From CAZJHX01 sp964545715 (lineage in GTDB: Bacteria; Myxococcota_A; UBA9042; GCA-2863065): DNA of 14,610 nt. Both the position numbers and the translations under genes were made by a program. The stretch's first letter is position 1; each line of letters opens with the position of its first letter. The notes beneath the pieces were generated by a model that saw only the letters and a program-made list of their open reading frames with translations, did not search any database and was not told where the DNA came from. Positions 1 through 6,825 of this stretch are shown piece after piece. Location: assembly GCA_964545715.1 (NCBI GenBank), contig CAZJHX010000218.1, forward strand, positions 1 to 14,610, given 5' to 3'.

Positions 1-1919
1 CCATCAAGACCTGGAGTCGCGACGGCGCGCTGCTGAAGACGCTGACCGGGCCGGAGCCCCGAGGTCGCTATGTGGCGGTGGCCGGCGACGGACGGAGCCT
101 GGCGTCGGCGCACATTCGCACGGTCGTGCTCTGGGATCCGGCTACCGGGCAGAAGCGGCACACGCTGTCGGGACATGAGGCGGACGTTCGGCCCGTCGCG
201 TTCTCCGCGGACAGCGCTTTGCTGGCCAGTGGGGACCATCGCGGCCACGTGCGCGTGTGGGACGTGCGGAGCGGCGCGCTGCGACACCAGCTGGCCGGAC
301 AGAGCGGCCAGATCTTTCGGCTGGCGTTTGGAAAGAGCGGAGTACTGGCCGCCACATCGTTCGACGGCACCGTTGGCGTGTGGAACGCCGAGACGGGCCA
401 GGCGCTGCACACCCTGGCGCACCGCGGGCGCGTGTGGTCGGCGGCGTTTGACGATGCAGACGCTCAGCTGGTGTCGGGGTCCGGAGATTACTGCGCGCGG
501 CTGTGGGATGTGCCCTCGGGCGCGATGACGCTGGAGCTGTGCGACCACGAGGCGTCGGTCTACGATGCGGCGCTGTCACCCGACGGCAAGGCGCTGGTGT
601 CGGCGTCCGCGGATGGAAAGGTGCGCTATTGGGATCCGCGCAGCGGCGTCCTGGTAGAGCGGCTGGCCGGGCACGGCGGCATCTTGTGGCGCTTGGATTA
701 CGCCCCGGACGGCCGACGCTTTGTGACGGCGTCTGAGGATGGAACGGCGCGGATCTGGGAGCTGGACCGGGCGGGCCTGGAGACGCAGCTGAACGCGAAG
801 GCGGGACAGGCGACGCTGATGAGCATGACGGCGGACGGCTCACGGCTCGCCGTGCCGTACGCGGATGGGACCACACGGATCTGGACGCAGGACGGCGCGC
901 TGAAGCATGTGTTGAGCGGCCACACGAGCCGGGTCTGGGCCACAGCCTTTGCATTCAGCGGCCGCCGGCTGGCCACGACCTCAGTGGACCGGACGGCGAT
1001 CATCTGGGACGTCGCAGAGGGCTCGCTGCGCTACGTGCTGAAGCACGACGAGATCGTGGCCCAGGTCGCGTGGAGCCCGGACGATGCGGAGCTGGCCACG
1101 ATGTCGGTGGACGGCTCGCTGTCGCTGTGGCGCACGACGGACGGGACGCTGCGCAGCCGCACGAAGGTGTTGGGGTTGGCGGGCCAGGCCGTGATCTTCA
1201 GCCCGGACGGGGCGCTGTTGGCGGCGGCGACCAGCCATGGGGCGGAGGTGGCGCTCATCGACGCGAAGACGGCGACGATCGTTCGACGATGGCCCGCCCA
1301 TCGCCCCAGGGCGGATGGGGTGCGGTTCAGCCACGACTCATCGCGGCTGGTCACGACGGGCGCGGACGGCGCGGCGCGGCTCTGGGATCGGCAGGGGCGC
1401 CCGCTTCACGCGCTGACTGGTCACAGCAACCCCACTGTGCTCGCCGCCACCTTCTCGCCGGACGATGCGTTCATCGCGACCTCGGACGCGGGCGGCGGGG
1501 TGTGGATCTGGAGCGCGGACACCGGCGGCCTGACCCACGCGCTGACGCCGCATGACGACAGCGTCCCGGCGCTGGCGTATGTGGGCGACGGCGGGACCCT
1601 GGTGAGCGCCAGTACGGACGGCACGCTCCGCTTCTGGGACACGGCCACTGGGCGGCTGAACCGGACGATCGCGGGCGACGAAAACCTGTACGGACCGCTG
1701 CTGGTCACGCCGGACTCAAAGCGCATCATCATGACGAGCACGGACGGCGCGACGCGCATCTGGCGAGTGCCGCGAGACTCGGAGCCGGCGCTGACGAACA
1801 CGGGCCGGCGCACGAACCTGCGGGTGTGCCGCGACACGCTGAAGATCGTGCCGGTCGTGCCGTTTCCCGAGCCCGCGACAGTCTGGGCGCCGCAGCGACT
1901 CTGTCCCGCGCCTGACTGA
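1..1919 (+). CDS. WD40-repeat protein, 3' part of a gene (5'-truncated by window edge)
   Basis: The frame is open from base 3 (it begins IKTWSRDGALLKTLTGP, the end of a WD40 blade) to TGA at 1917-1919, so the true start lies upstream. A GTG at 72 falls inside a blade and is not a credible start. About 15 blade-ending signatures are visible (IKTW, VVLW, VRVW, VGVW, ARLW, VRYW, ARIW, TRIW, AIIW, LSLW, ARLW, VWIW, LRFW, TRIW, plus a degenerate VALI), enough for two seven-blade propellers. WD40 propellers are protein-interaction scaffolds; no enzyme domain is visible here. The last 36 residues (nt 1809-1916) are not WD40: they hold an LRVCRD segment, a V-P-V-V core and a second Cys near the end. 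A comparable tail ends the WD40 protein at the right edge, so this gene may likewise carry a STAND ATPase or kinase domain outside the window (inference). The stop codon lies inside a strong inverted repeat. Confidence 0.9.
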   Translation, partial: IKTWSRDGALLKTLTGPEPRGRYVAVAGDGRSLASAHIRTVVLWDPATGQKRHTLSGHEADVRPVAFSADSALLASGDHRGHVRVWDVRSGALRHQLAGQSGQIFRLAFGKSGVLAATSFDGTVGVWNAETGQALHTLAHRGRVWSAAFDDADAQLVSGSGDYCARLWDVPSGAMTLELCDHEASVYDAALSPDGKALVSASADGKVRYWDPRSGVLVERLAGHGGILWRLDYAPDGRRFVTASEDGTARIWELDRAGLETQLNAKAGQATLMSMTADGSRLAVPYADGTTRIWTQDGALKHVLSGHTSRVWATAFAFSGRRLATTSVDRTAIIWDVAEGSLRYVLKHDEIVAQVAWSPDDAELATMSVDGSLSLWRTTDGTLRSRTKVLGLAGQAVIFSPDGALLAAATSHGAEVALIDAKTATIVRRWPAHRPRADGVRFSHDSSRLVTTGADGAARLWDRQGRPLHALTGHSNPTVLAATFSPDDAFIATSDAGGGVWIWSADTGGLTHALTPHDDSVPALAYVGDGGTLVSASTDGTLRFWDTATGRLNRTIAGDENLYGPLLVTPDSKRIIMTSTDGATRIWRVPRDSEPALTNTGRRTNLRVCRDTLKIVPVVPFPEPATVWAPQRLCPAPD

Positions 1920-1952
1920 CGTCAACAATCCGGAGGTGGACGTCAGTCGGGC
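1910..1952. promoter_or_regulatory. Perfect 10-base inverted repeat; candidate activator (enhancer) site or terminator
   Basis: GACTGACGTC (1914-1923) and GACGTCAGTC (1939-1948) are exact reverse complements separated by 15 bases. The pairing extends outward through one G-U wobble to a 14-base-pair stem (1910-1923 with 1939-1952). The left arm contains the WD40 gene's stop codon. No T-run follows, so a classical intrinsic terminator is not obvious, although GC-rich bacteria often lack the T-run. Its centre (about 1931) lies roughly 104 bases upstream of the predicted start of transcription of the sigma54 promoter at 2008-2024. That is the usual distance and symmetry for a binding site of a sigma54 enhancer-binding protein. 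Both readings remain open. Confidence 0.6.
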
Positions 1953-2007
1953 CGGGGAAGACCACACCGCCAAGAGCGCATTCGACGCACTGCAAGCAGA
2001 TGAAAAG

Positions 2008-2024
2008 TCGGCACGGCCTTTGCT
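2008..2024 (+). promoter_or_regulatory. Sigma54 (-24/-12) promoter
   Basis: TCGGCACGGCCTTTGCT matches the consensus YTGGCACGRNNNTTGCW at 13 of its 14 defined positions; only the T before GG is C. The invariant GG (2010-2011) and GC (2022-2023) are exactly 10 bases apart. The site is intergenic, pointing toward the lipoprotein gene. Predicted transcription start is near 2035, leaving a leader of about 25 bases that contains the ribosome binding site (2048-2057). Sigma54 promoters need an AAA+ activator, and one is encoded at 9191-10540. Confidence 0.75.
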
Positions 2025-2047
2025 CACCAGGTGAGGCATCACCATCG

Positions 2048-2057
2048 GGAGGGAAGG
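2048..2057 (+). promoter_or_regulatory. Ribosome binding site fixing the lipoprotein start
   Basis: The purine-rich GGAGGGAAGG ends two bases before the ATG at 2060, and its GGAGG core gives normal spacing. It selects the ATG at 2060 over the in-frame ATG at 2000. The latter would lie upstream of the predicted sigma54 transcript start and would put 20 non-signal-like residues before the signal peptide. Confidence 0.75.
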
Positions 2058-2059
2058 AC

Positions 2060-2323
2060 ATGTTGGTACGAATCATCGCAATCGTCGTCTTGAGCACGGT
2101 CTCCATGGTCAGCGGCTGCGTCATGGAGGGCGGGGACACGGCCGATTACGTCCATAGCTCGGTGGACGACGACACCAACTCGGTGACCGACGACGACCTG
2201 AACGGCGAGACCGACGAGTCGAGCTACGGCACGCAAGAGGGCGCGCTACACAACCGCGACGGCAAATATGACGGCTACTACGGGTATTACGGGTACCCCT
2301 ACGGTTACCACGGCTACCGGTAG
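2060..2323 (+). CDS. Small lipoprotein with acidic middle and Gly/Tyr-rich C-terminus
   Basis: An 87-residue protein of unknown family. Residues 1-19 form a lipoprotein signal peptide (one Arg, then a hydrophobic stretch) ending in the lipobox VSGC, so Cys20 would be lipidated and the protein exported to the envelope. Residues 26-55 are rich in Asp, Ser, Thr and Asn. The last 18 residues (KYDGYYGYYGYPYGYHGYR region, 70-87) contain nine Tyr alternating with Gly. Tyr is encoded by both TAT and TAC and Gly by GGC, GGG and GGT, so the repeat looks kept at protein level rather than made by recent DNA slippage. The gene has its own sigma54 promoter and a strong ribosome binding site, suggesting conditional and possibly high expression. 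Gly/Tyr-rich tails occur in adhesive, matrix and self-associating proteins; a function of that kind is only a guess. Confidence 0.82.
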   Translation: MLVRIIAIVVLSTVSMVSGCVMEGGDTADYVHSSVDDDTNSVTDDDLNGETDESSYGTQEGALHNRDGKYDGYYGYYGYPYGYHGYR

Positions 2324-2351
2324 ACCGCGCCAAACTCTGAGCCGCGTCGCA

Positions 2352-2365
2352 GCCGCCAGTGCGGC
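2352..2365 (+). terminator. Weak hairpin after the lipoprotein gene
   Basis: GCCGC (2352-2356), loop CAGT, GCGGC (2361-2365), followed by GTTCT. It is a five-base-pair GC stem in the 82-base gap between the lipoprotein gene and serA. It is short and lacks a proper T-run, so it is at best a weak terminator. No convincing separate promoter for serA was seen in this gap, so read-through from the lipoprotein gene is possible. Confidence 0.25.
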
Positions 2366-2405
2366 GTTCTGAGATCATCACAGGGAACGAAGCGAGGAGA
2401 CTCAC

Positions 2406-3605
2406 ATGCGCGTGCTGATCGCTGATGCCCTACCCGGAGAGGTCCGGGTAGAGCTGGCCAACCTGGGGCTGTCGGTCGACTTTCGGCCCTCACTGACCGC
2501 CGACGACCTGCCGTCCGAGATCCCGGACGCCCACATCCTGGTGGTGCGCTCCACCAAGGTCAGCGACGCGGCCATCACGGCTGCAAATCGCCTGCAGCTC
2601 ATCATCCGCGCGGGCGCCGGCACCAACACCATCGACTGCGCAGCCGCGGCGCGCAACGGCGTGTTCGTGGCCAACTGCCCGGGCAAGAACTCGCTGGCGG
2701 TCGCCGAGCTGACGCTGGGGATGATCCTGGCGCTGGACCGCCGCATCCCAGACAACGTCGCGGACGTGCGCGCACGCGTCTGGAACAAGAAGAAGTACTC
2801 CAAGGCCCGCGGACTGTACGGCCGCACGCTGGGGGTCGTTGGCCTGGGCCGCATCGGCTCAGCGGTGGTCGAGCGGGCCCGCGCCTTTGGCCTCAACTGC
2901 CTGGCCTGGGACAAGGTGCTTCAGGGCACCGCGCCGCAGGGCGTGGACGCGACGCTGTGCACGTCGCTGATGGAGCTGTGCAGCCGCGTGGACATCCTAA
3001 CCCTGCACGTGCCGCTGACGCCGGAGACGCAGCACCTGATCGGCGCCGACGAGCTGGCCTCCATGCGCCAGGGCGCCCTTCTGCTAAACATGTCCCGCGG
3101 CGGCGTCGTCGATGACCGGGCCCTGGCCGAGGCCGTGCGCAGCGGGAGGATCCGCGCCGCGTCAGACGTCTACGAGCAGGAGCCCCGCGCCACCGACACG
3201 GTCTTCGACACGCCGTTCGCGGACCTGGAGGGCTTCTACGGCACGCACCACATCGGCGCGTCCACCGAGCAGGCCCAGAGCGCCGTCGCGGAAGAGGTCG
3301 TGAACATCCTGCGAGGCTGGCTCGCGACGGGCCAGGTGATGAACTGCGTGAACGTCTCCGCCCACACCCCGGCGGTGGGCCAGCTGGTTGTGCGCCACCT
3401 CGACCGCATCGGCGTGCTGGCCCGCGTCCTCGACGTCCTTAAGGAGGCGCGCATCAACGTCCAGGAGATGCAAAACACCGTCTTCGAGGGCGCGCTGGCC
3501 GCCAGCGCCAAGATCACGGTGCAGCACGCCCCGACCGACGACGTCATCGCTGCGGTCACGGCCTGCCAGGACGTGCTGGGCGTGGAGTACCTGCGCAGCC
3601 GCTGA
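2406..3605 (+). CDS. serA: D-3-phosphoglycerate dehydrogenase with C-terminal ACT domain
   Basis: This 399-residue enzyme should oxidise 3-phosphoglycerate to 3-phosphohydroxypyruvate with NAD+, the first step of serine synthesis, in the cytosol. The Rossmann motif GLGRIG is at 146-151, with Asp169 at the place expected to bind the NAD ribose. The catalytic Arg-Glu-His set of D-2-hydroxyacid dehydrogenases is complete: Arg231 (SRGG), Glu259 (QEP) and His282 (HHIG). An ACT domain (about 326-397, core HLDRIGV at 331-337) follows directly, as in the short E. coli-type enzyme of about 410 residues. Aligned from memory to E. coli's serine-binding His344/Asn346/Asn364, this protein has His331, Asp333 and Asn351, so serine feedback is plausible with one changed ligand. 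The ATG at 2406 has an AGGAG six bases upstream. It converges with the alpha-galactosidase gene, 7 bases between stops. A related D-2-hydroxyacid dehydrogenase remains possible, but the ACT domain favours SerA. Confidence 0.9.
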   Translation: MRVLIADALPGEVRVELANLGLSVDFRPSLTADDLPSEIPDAHILVVRSTKVSDAAITAANRLQLIIRAGAGTNTIDCAAAARNGVFVANCPGKNSLAVAELTLGMILALDRRIPDNVADVRARVWNKKKYSKARGLYGRTLGVVGLGRIGSAVVERARAFGLNCLAWDKVLQGTAPQGVDATLCTSLMELCSRVDILTLHVPLTPETQHLIGADELASMRQGALLLNMSRGGVVDDRALAEAVRSGRIRAASDVYEQEPRATDTVFDTPFADLEGFYGTHHIGASTEQAQSAVAEEVVNILRGWLATGQVMNCVNVSAHTPAVGQLVVRHLDRIGVLARVLDVLKEARINVQEMQNTVFEGALAASAKITVQHAPTDDVIAAVTACQDVLGVEYLRSR

Positions 3606-3606
3606 T

Positions 3607-3624
3607 CGGGTGCTACTCGACCCG
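3607..3624. terminator. Small inverted repeat across the convergent gene ends
   Basis: CGGGT (3607-3611) and ACCCG (3620-3624) flank an 8-base loop. The repeat covers the 7-base gap between the serA stop (3603-3605) and the minus-strand alpha-galactosidase stop (3613-3615). By position it could act in both directions, but the stem has only five pairs and no T-run on either side. Confidence 0.25.
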
Positions 3625-6141
3625 CCATACGGCGGAGTCGGCCGCCTGATCGGGCTCGAACGCGATGACCAGCAGGCGGCCGTCGTGTGCGGCCGGCAGA
3701 TCCATCGTCACCGGCTCGCCGTCCAGGGTCGCGCTCGTGACCTGCCGCCCCGGCGGCACGTGGAAGAACAGCCGATATGACCACCCGGCGACCAGCGGCT
3801 GACGGCCTTCCAGCACACCGGCGTCAGCGTCCCAGGTGACCTCGGTGATATCCGTGCCGCCCATCGTCACATGGCGATTGGTCGCCAGCAGCTGCACCTG
3901 ATCGGGGCGCAGCGGCCTCAGTGAGACCAGCGCCGCGTGGCGGGGCTGCACATCCACCTTCAGGGCGCCGGTGACCTGTCCCAAGAACGTCTCGGACCAG
4001 TACTCAAACGCCAGCCAGGTGCCCGAGTCGTCGACTCGCAGCCGGTCCAGCGGCACGTCGAAGTGGCGCACGCTCTCGACGGTGTCTTCCACAGTCGTCC
4101 CAGCCCCGTTCAGGCCCCAGTTGATGAGTCCCAGCACCGTCCAGCTCTCCCACGACGTCGACACCGGCAGCTCCCACAGCTCGGGCGTCGTCCGCTCGAA
4201 CACATCCAGCGGGCGACCCGGCGCGTCGTAGCTGGGCAGCAGCCGTCTCAGCACGTCGATCTGCGCCGCTCCCAGGTCGACGGCCATACGATCGCCGATC
4301 TTCACGATGCCGCCGCACAGACCGACCATCGTGGCAAAGGCCATCGTCTCGTGCAGCGGGCGCAGCGCGTTTGGCGTGTCGATGGGCGTACCGCCTTTGC
4401 CCTCGGCCCGAAAGATGATCAGGTCCGGGTGCGTGATCTGTGCGCGCCCGTGCAGATACCAGCGCCGCGCCACGGTCCGCGCGATGTCCTTGAAGCCCTG
4501 CGCCGCGATCGTCCCGGTGTCACCCCACCACGGCATCGTGTCCAGCGTGATGCGGTTGGCGTGGCTGATGTCGTAGTTGAGCCCCGGCGCCGCCACCGAC
4601 AAGAAGAAGGTGCCCTCCGCCAGCCCGTCGCGGATCGCCTGCATCCCGGCGCGGTAGACCTCCTCCGACGTCATCGTCGGGTCCGCATAGCCGCCCGCCA
4701 GCAGCAGCCGATACGCGAAATCCACCTTGATCCACCGATAGCCCCACTGCTTGGTCACCTTCTGGAAGAGCGCTGTGAGATGAGCCCGGACCTCCGGCAT
4801 CGACGGATCGAGCAGCGGTCCGTCGGGCCCGGCCACCGTCCACTCGGGGTGATCGGCATACAGCTGGCTGTTCACCGACACGGTCATCGGCTCGATCCAG
4901 GTGCCCGGAATCAATCCCGTCGCGGCGATCTGCTCCGCCATCCACTGCATACCGTGAGGGAACCTCTCGGCGTGCGGCTCCCAGTCCCCCGTCGCGTTCT
5001 GCCATCCGTCGTCGAGCTGGAAATAGTGCATGCCGAAGTCCCGCAGGTGCTCCGCCATAAACGCCAGGTTGTCGAGCATGAGCGCCTCATCGATGGAGGT
5101 GCCGTACCCGCCCGTGCTGCCGGACGCCGCCCAGGAGTTCCAGCCGTTGGGACTGGGCCCGCTCCACAGCGAGTACCCCAGGTTGATGCGGATGCGCTCC
5201 GCGTATTGCTCCAGCGCCTCATGGGGGTCGCCGGTCGCCGCGTCGACGTACGCGCGATCCACGGTGACCGCCTGCCCCGGCGCCAGGGGTCTCGCCGGCT
5301 CATACTCGGCCTCAAAGCTCAGCTCGGCAAAGCCGCGTCGGCCCGTCTCCGGGTCCTTCAGCCCCTCATCCCACGCGTTGCGCAGCGCCACCAGCGGCGC
5401 CACCTGCGTCATGGACAGCCATCCGGCGACCACCCCGCGCCCGCTGGTCCGGTCGACGACCGCGGCATTCCAGTTGGCGATCGTATTGTCCAACCCCTCG
5501 TGCAGCGTCGCCTCAAAGTCCATGTACTTCAGCTGACCGCTGTCCAGCACCACGTGATCTTTGGGGTCGGCGCCCACGAACAGCCCGCCTCCCTCCCCCA
5601 CGGAGGCGGTCCACGGCAGCACGCGAACGAGGGCGATCGGCTGCGCCAGCGTGTTGTGCACGGTCAGGTCGATCGTCACGAACGGCTGGCCTTCGTAGAC
5701 CCGCAGCTCCGTGGTCAGCTCGGGCGCCTCCGACCCCGCGGCGACCACCGCGACCGCCGCATACGCCCCCAGCGGGGACTCGCCGGTCTCGGTGGTCCAC
5801 GTGACCGGTCCCGCATCCAGCGAGCGCACCTCCACCGCGTCGGGACTGTCGGACAGCCGGTACCGCACCTGAGACCACGCGCGCTGGACGGCCGGCCCGG
5901 ACGCCGCCACAACCAGATCACACGTGCCGTCGACAGCGCGGCACATCACGCGAACCAGCCCGTTGTCCACCACTACGATCTCGCCGTCGTCGGCGATGGT
6001 CAGCCCCGGCTCGTCGGGCGCCTCGCCGGTGTCGTTGGGCACATCCGGGATCGCCGTGACATCCTCCGGCGGCACAACGGCGCTCTCATCCGCGCACGCG
6101 CTCGCCACCAACACCAAACCCACAATCCCAGCAGCGCGCAT
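3613..6141 (-). CDS. Alpha-galactosidase-like glycoside hydrolase (GH36/clan GH-D), secreted lipoprotein
   Basis: An 842-residue enzyme expected to cleave alpha-galactosides at the cell surface or in the periplasm. A short lipoprotein signal ends in ASAC (Cys16), then an Asp/Pro-rich linker runs to about residue 47. Residues about 50-320 resemble the beta-sandwich N-terminal domain of GH36 melibiases. The barrel begins near PNGWNSW (331-337), a clan GH-D hallmark, followed by YFQLDDGWQ (373-381), KVDF with the probable nucleophile Asp474, NRITLDT with the probable acid/base Asp534, and HPDLIIFR (571-578). A C-terminal beta domain ends the protein. Catalytic residues are assigned by motif position. 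The stop of the upstream aldolase gene abuts a GTG-ATG pair here. GGGAG lies 6 bases before the ATG at 6141 but only 3 before the GTG at 6144, so the ATG is preferred. Substrate could be another alpha-linked sugar; the clan is firm, the exact activity is not. Confidence 0.85.
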   Translation of the reverse strand: MRAAGIVGLVLVASACADESAVVPPEDVTAIPDVPNDTGEAPDEPGLTIADDGEIVVVDNGLVRVMCRAVDGTCDLVVAASGPAVQRAWSQVRYRLSDSPDAVEVRSLDAGPVTWTTETGESPLGAYAAVAVVAAGSEAPELTTELRVYEGQPFVTIDLTVHNTLAQPIALVRVLPWTASVGEGGGLFVGADPKDHVVLDSGQLKYMDFEATLHEGLDNTIANWNAAVVDRTSGRGVVAGWLSMTQVAPLVALRNAWDEGLKDPETGRRGFAELSFEAEYEPARPLAPGQAVTVDRAYVDAATGDPHEALEQYAERIRINLGYSLWSGPSPNGWNSWAASGSTGGYGTSIDEALMLDNLAFMAEHLRDFGMHYFQLDDGWQNATGDWEPHAERFPHGMQWMAEQIAATGLIPGTWIEPMTVSVNSQLYADHPEWTVAGPDGPLLDPSMPEVRAHLTALFQKVTKQWGYRWIKVDFAYRLLLAGGYADPTMTSEEVYRAGMQAIRDGLAEGTFFLSVAAPGLNYDISHANRITLDTMPWWGDTGTIAAQGFKDIARTVARRWYLHGRAQITHPDLIIFRAEGKGGTPIDTPNALRPLHETMAFATMVGLCGGIVKIGDRMAVDLGAAQIDVLRRLLPSYDAPGRPLDVFERTTPELWELPVSTSWESWTVLGLINWGLNGAGTTVEDTVESVRHFDVPLDRLRVDDSGTWLAFEYWSETFLGQVTGALKVDVQPRHAALVSLRPLRPDQVQLLATNRHVTMGGTDITEVTWDADAGVLEGRQPLVAGWSYRLFFHVPPGRQVTSATLDGEPVTMDLPAAHDGRLLVIAFEPDQAADSAVWRVE

Positions 6142-6144
6142 CAC

Positions 6145-6777
6145 CTACTCCCGCCGATCGTAGTCGCGCAGGGCCCCGGCCGCCTCATCGGGGATGCGCG
6201 CCAGGGGCAGGCCCTGGGTCAACATCCAGCAGGCCAGCTCAAAGAAGGTGCCACGCCGGATAACGCGGGCGGGCGTGGCGCCGACGATCAGCTGTCCGTG
6301 GTTGCGCAGCTGCACCACCGTGACGTCCGGATCGGCCAGTGCTGCGACCACCGCCTTGCTCAGCGCTTCCGAGCCCGGCAATTCAAAGGGGACCCAGCCG
6401 ACTCGCCGCACGTAGGCGGGCACCTCCGGCACCAGGTCGAAGTTGGTCGGTGGATCGGTCGCGCAGGCCAACAGCGTCGCGGCGCGGGACTGGCAGTGCA
6501 GCACGGCGCCGGCCTTGTCGCGGGCCAGGTACACGCGGCGGTGCAGCTCAGCCTCCATCGACGGCTTAGCCCCCTGCACGTGCTCGCCCGTCGCCAGGTC
6601 GATCACCGCCAGCTGCCCCTCAGCAAGCGCGGCCAAAGGGGCGCCTGAGCCCGTGATCACCATGCGGTCACCCCACCGAAGGCTGGCGTTGCCGCATGTC
6701 GACGCCAGCAGCTCGGCGTCGGACGACGACCGCCCGAAGGCGACCAACCTGCTGCAAATATCGGGGAGTGTGCTCAT
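6145..6777 (-). CDS. Class II aldolase/adducin-family protein (fuculose-phosphate aldolase-like)
   Basis: A 210-residue protein of the family that cleaves or epimerises sugar phosphates with a zinc ion; the length fits L-fuculose-1-phosphate aldolase. Visible motifs are CGNASLR (28-34, phosphate-binding GNxS), TGSG (42-45), KPSMEAELH (71-79, Glu75 matching the catalytic Glu of FucA), AVLHCQS (91-97, His94) and RNHG (158-161, His160). In the usual HxH zinc pair the second His is Gln96, so metal binding may differ. No signal peptide is present, so it is cytosolic. The ATG at 6777 begins the family's normal N-terminus; an upstream start at 6870 would add 31 basic, non-homologous-looking residues and overlap the preceding gene. 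No clear ribosome binding site is visible, so coupling to upstream translation is likely. Its stop abuts the alpha-galactosidase start. The actual substrate is unknown. Confidence 0.85.
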   Translation of the reverse strand: MSTLPDICSRLVAFGRSSSDAELLASTCGNASLRWGDRMVITGSGAPLAALAEGQLAVIDLATGEHVQGAKPSMEAELHRRVYLARDKAGAVLHCQSRAATLLACATDPPTNFDLVPEVPAYVRRVGWVPFELPGSEALSKAVVAALADPDVTVVQLRNHGQLIVGATPARVIRRGTFFELACWMLTQGLPLARIPDEAAGALRDYDRRE

Positions 6778-6811
6778 CCCAGGAGTCTGCGGGAGCGGCG
6801 CGCGGGTGGCT

Positions 6812-6825
6812 CTGACGCGGGTCAG
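6812..6825. other. Small hairpin over the stop codon of the thrombospondin-type lipoprotein gene
   Basis: CTGAC (6812-6816), loop GCGG, GTCAG (6821-6825); the stop of the minus-strand lipoprotein gene (6822-6824) lies in one arm. It sits in the 44-base gap before the aldolase start. It could slow translation or decay within the operon, but with five base pairs it may be chance. Confidence 0.25.

Noticed and set aside
937..952. Sigma54-like GGCCACAGCCTTTGC within the left WD40 gene
   Set aside because: The GG-GC spacing is 11, not 10, and it lies inside coding sequence.
2000..2059. Upstream in-frame ATG for the small lipoprotein
   Set aside because: No ribosome binding site; it would lie upstream of the predicted sigma54 transcript start and ruin the signal peptide.
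3937..6648. Plus-strand open frame of about 903 codons opposite the alpha-galactosidase and aldolase
   Set aside because: It crosses two real genes on the other strand and has low-complexity Arg/His/Gln-rich composition, as expected of an antisense shadow.
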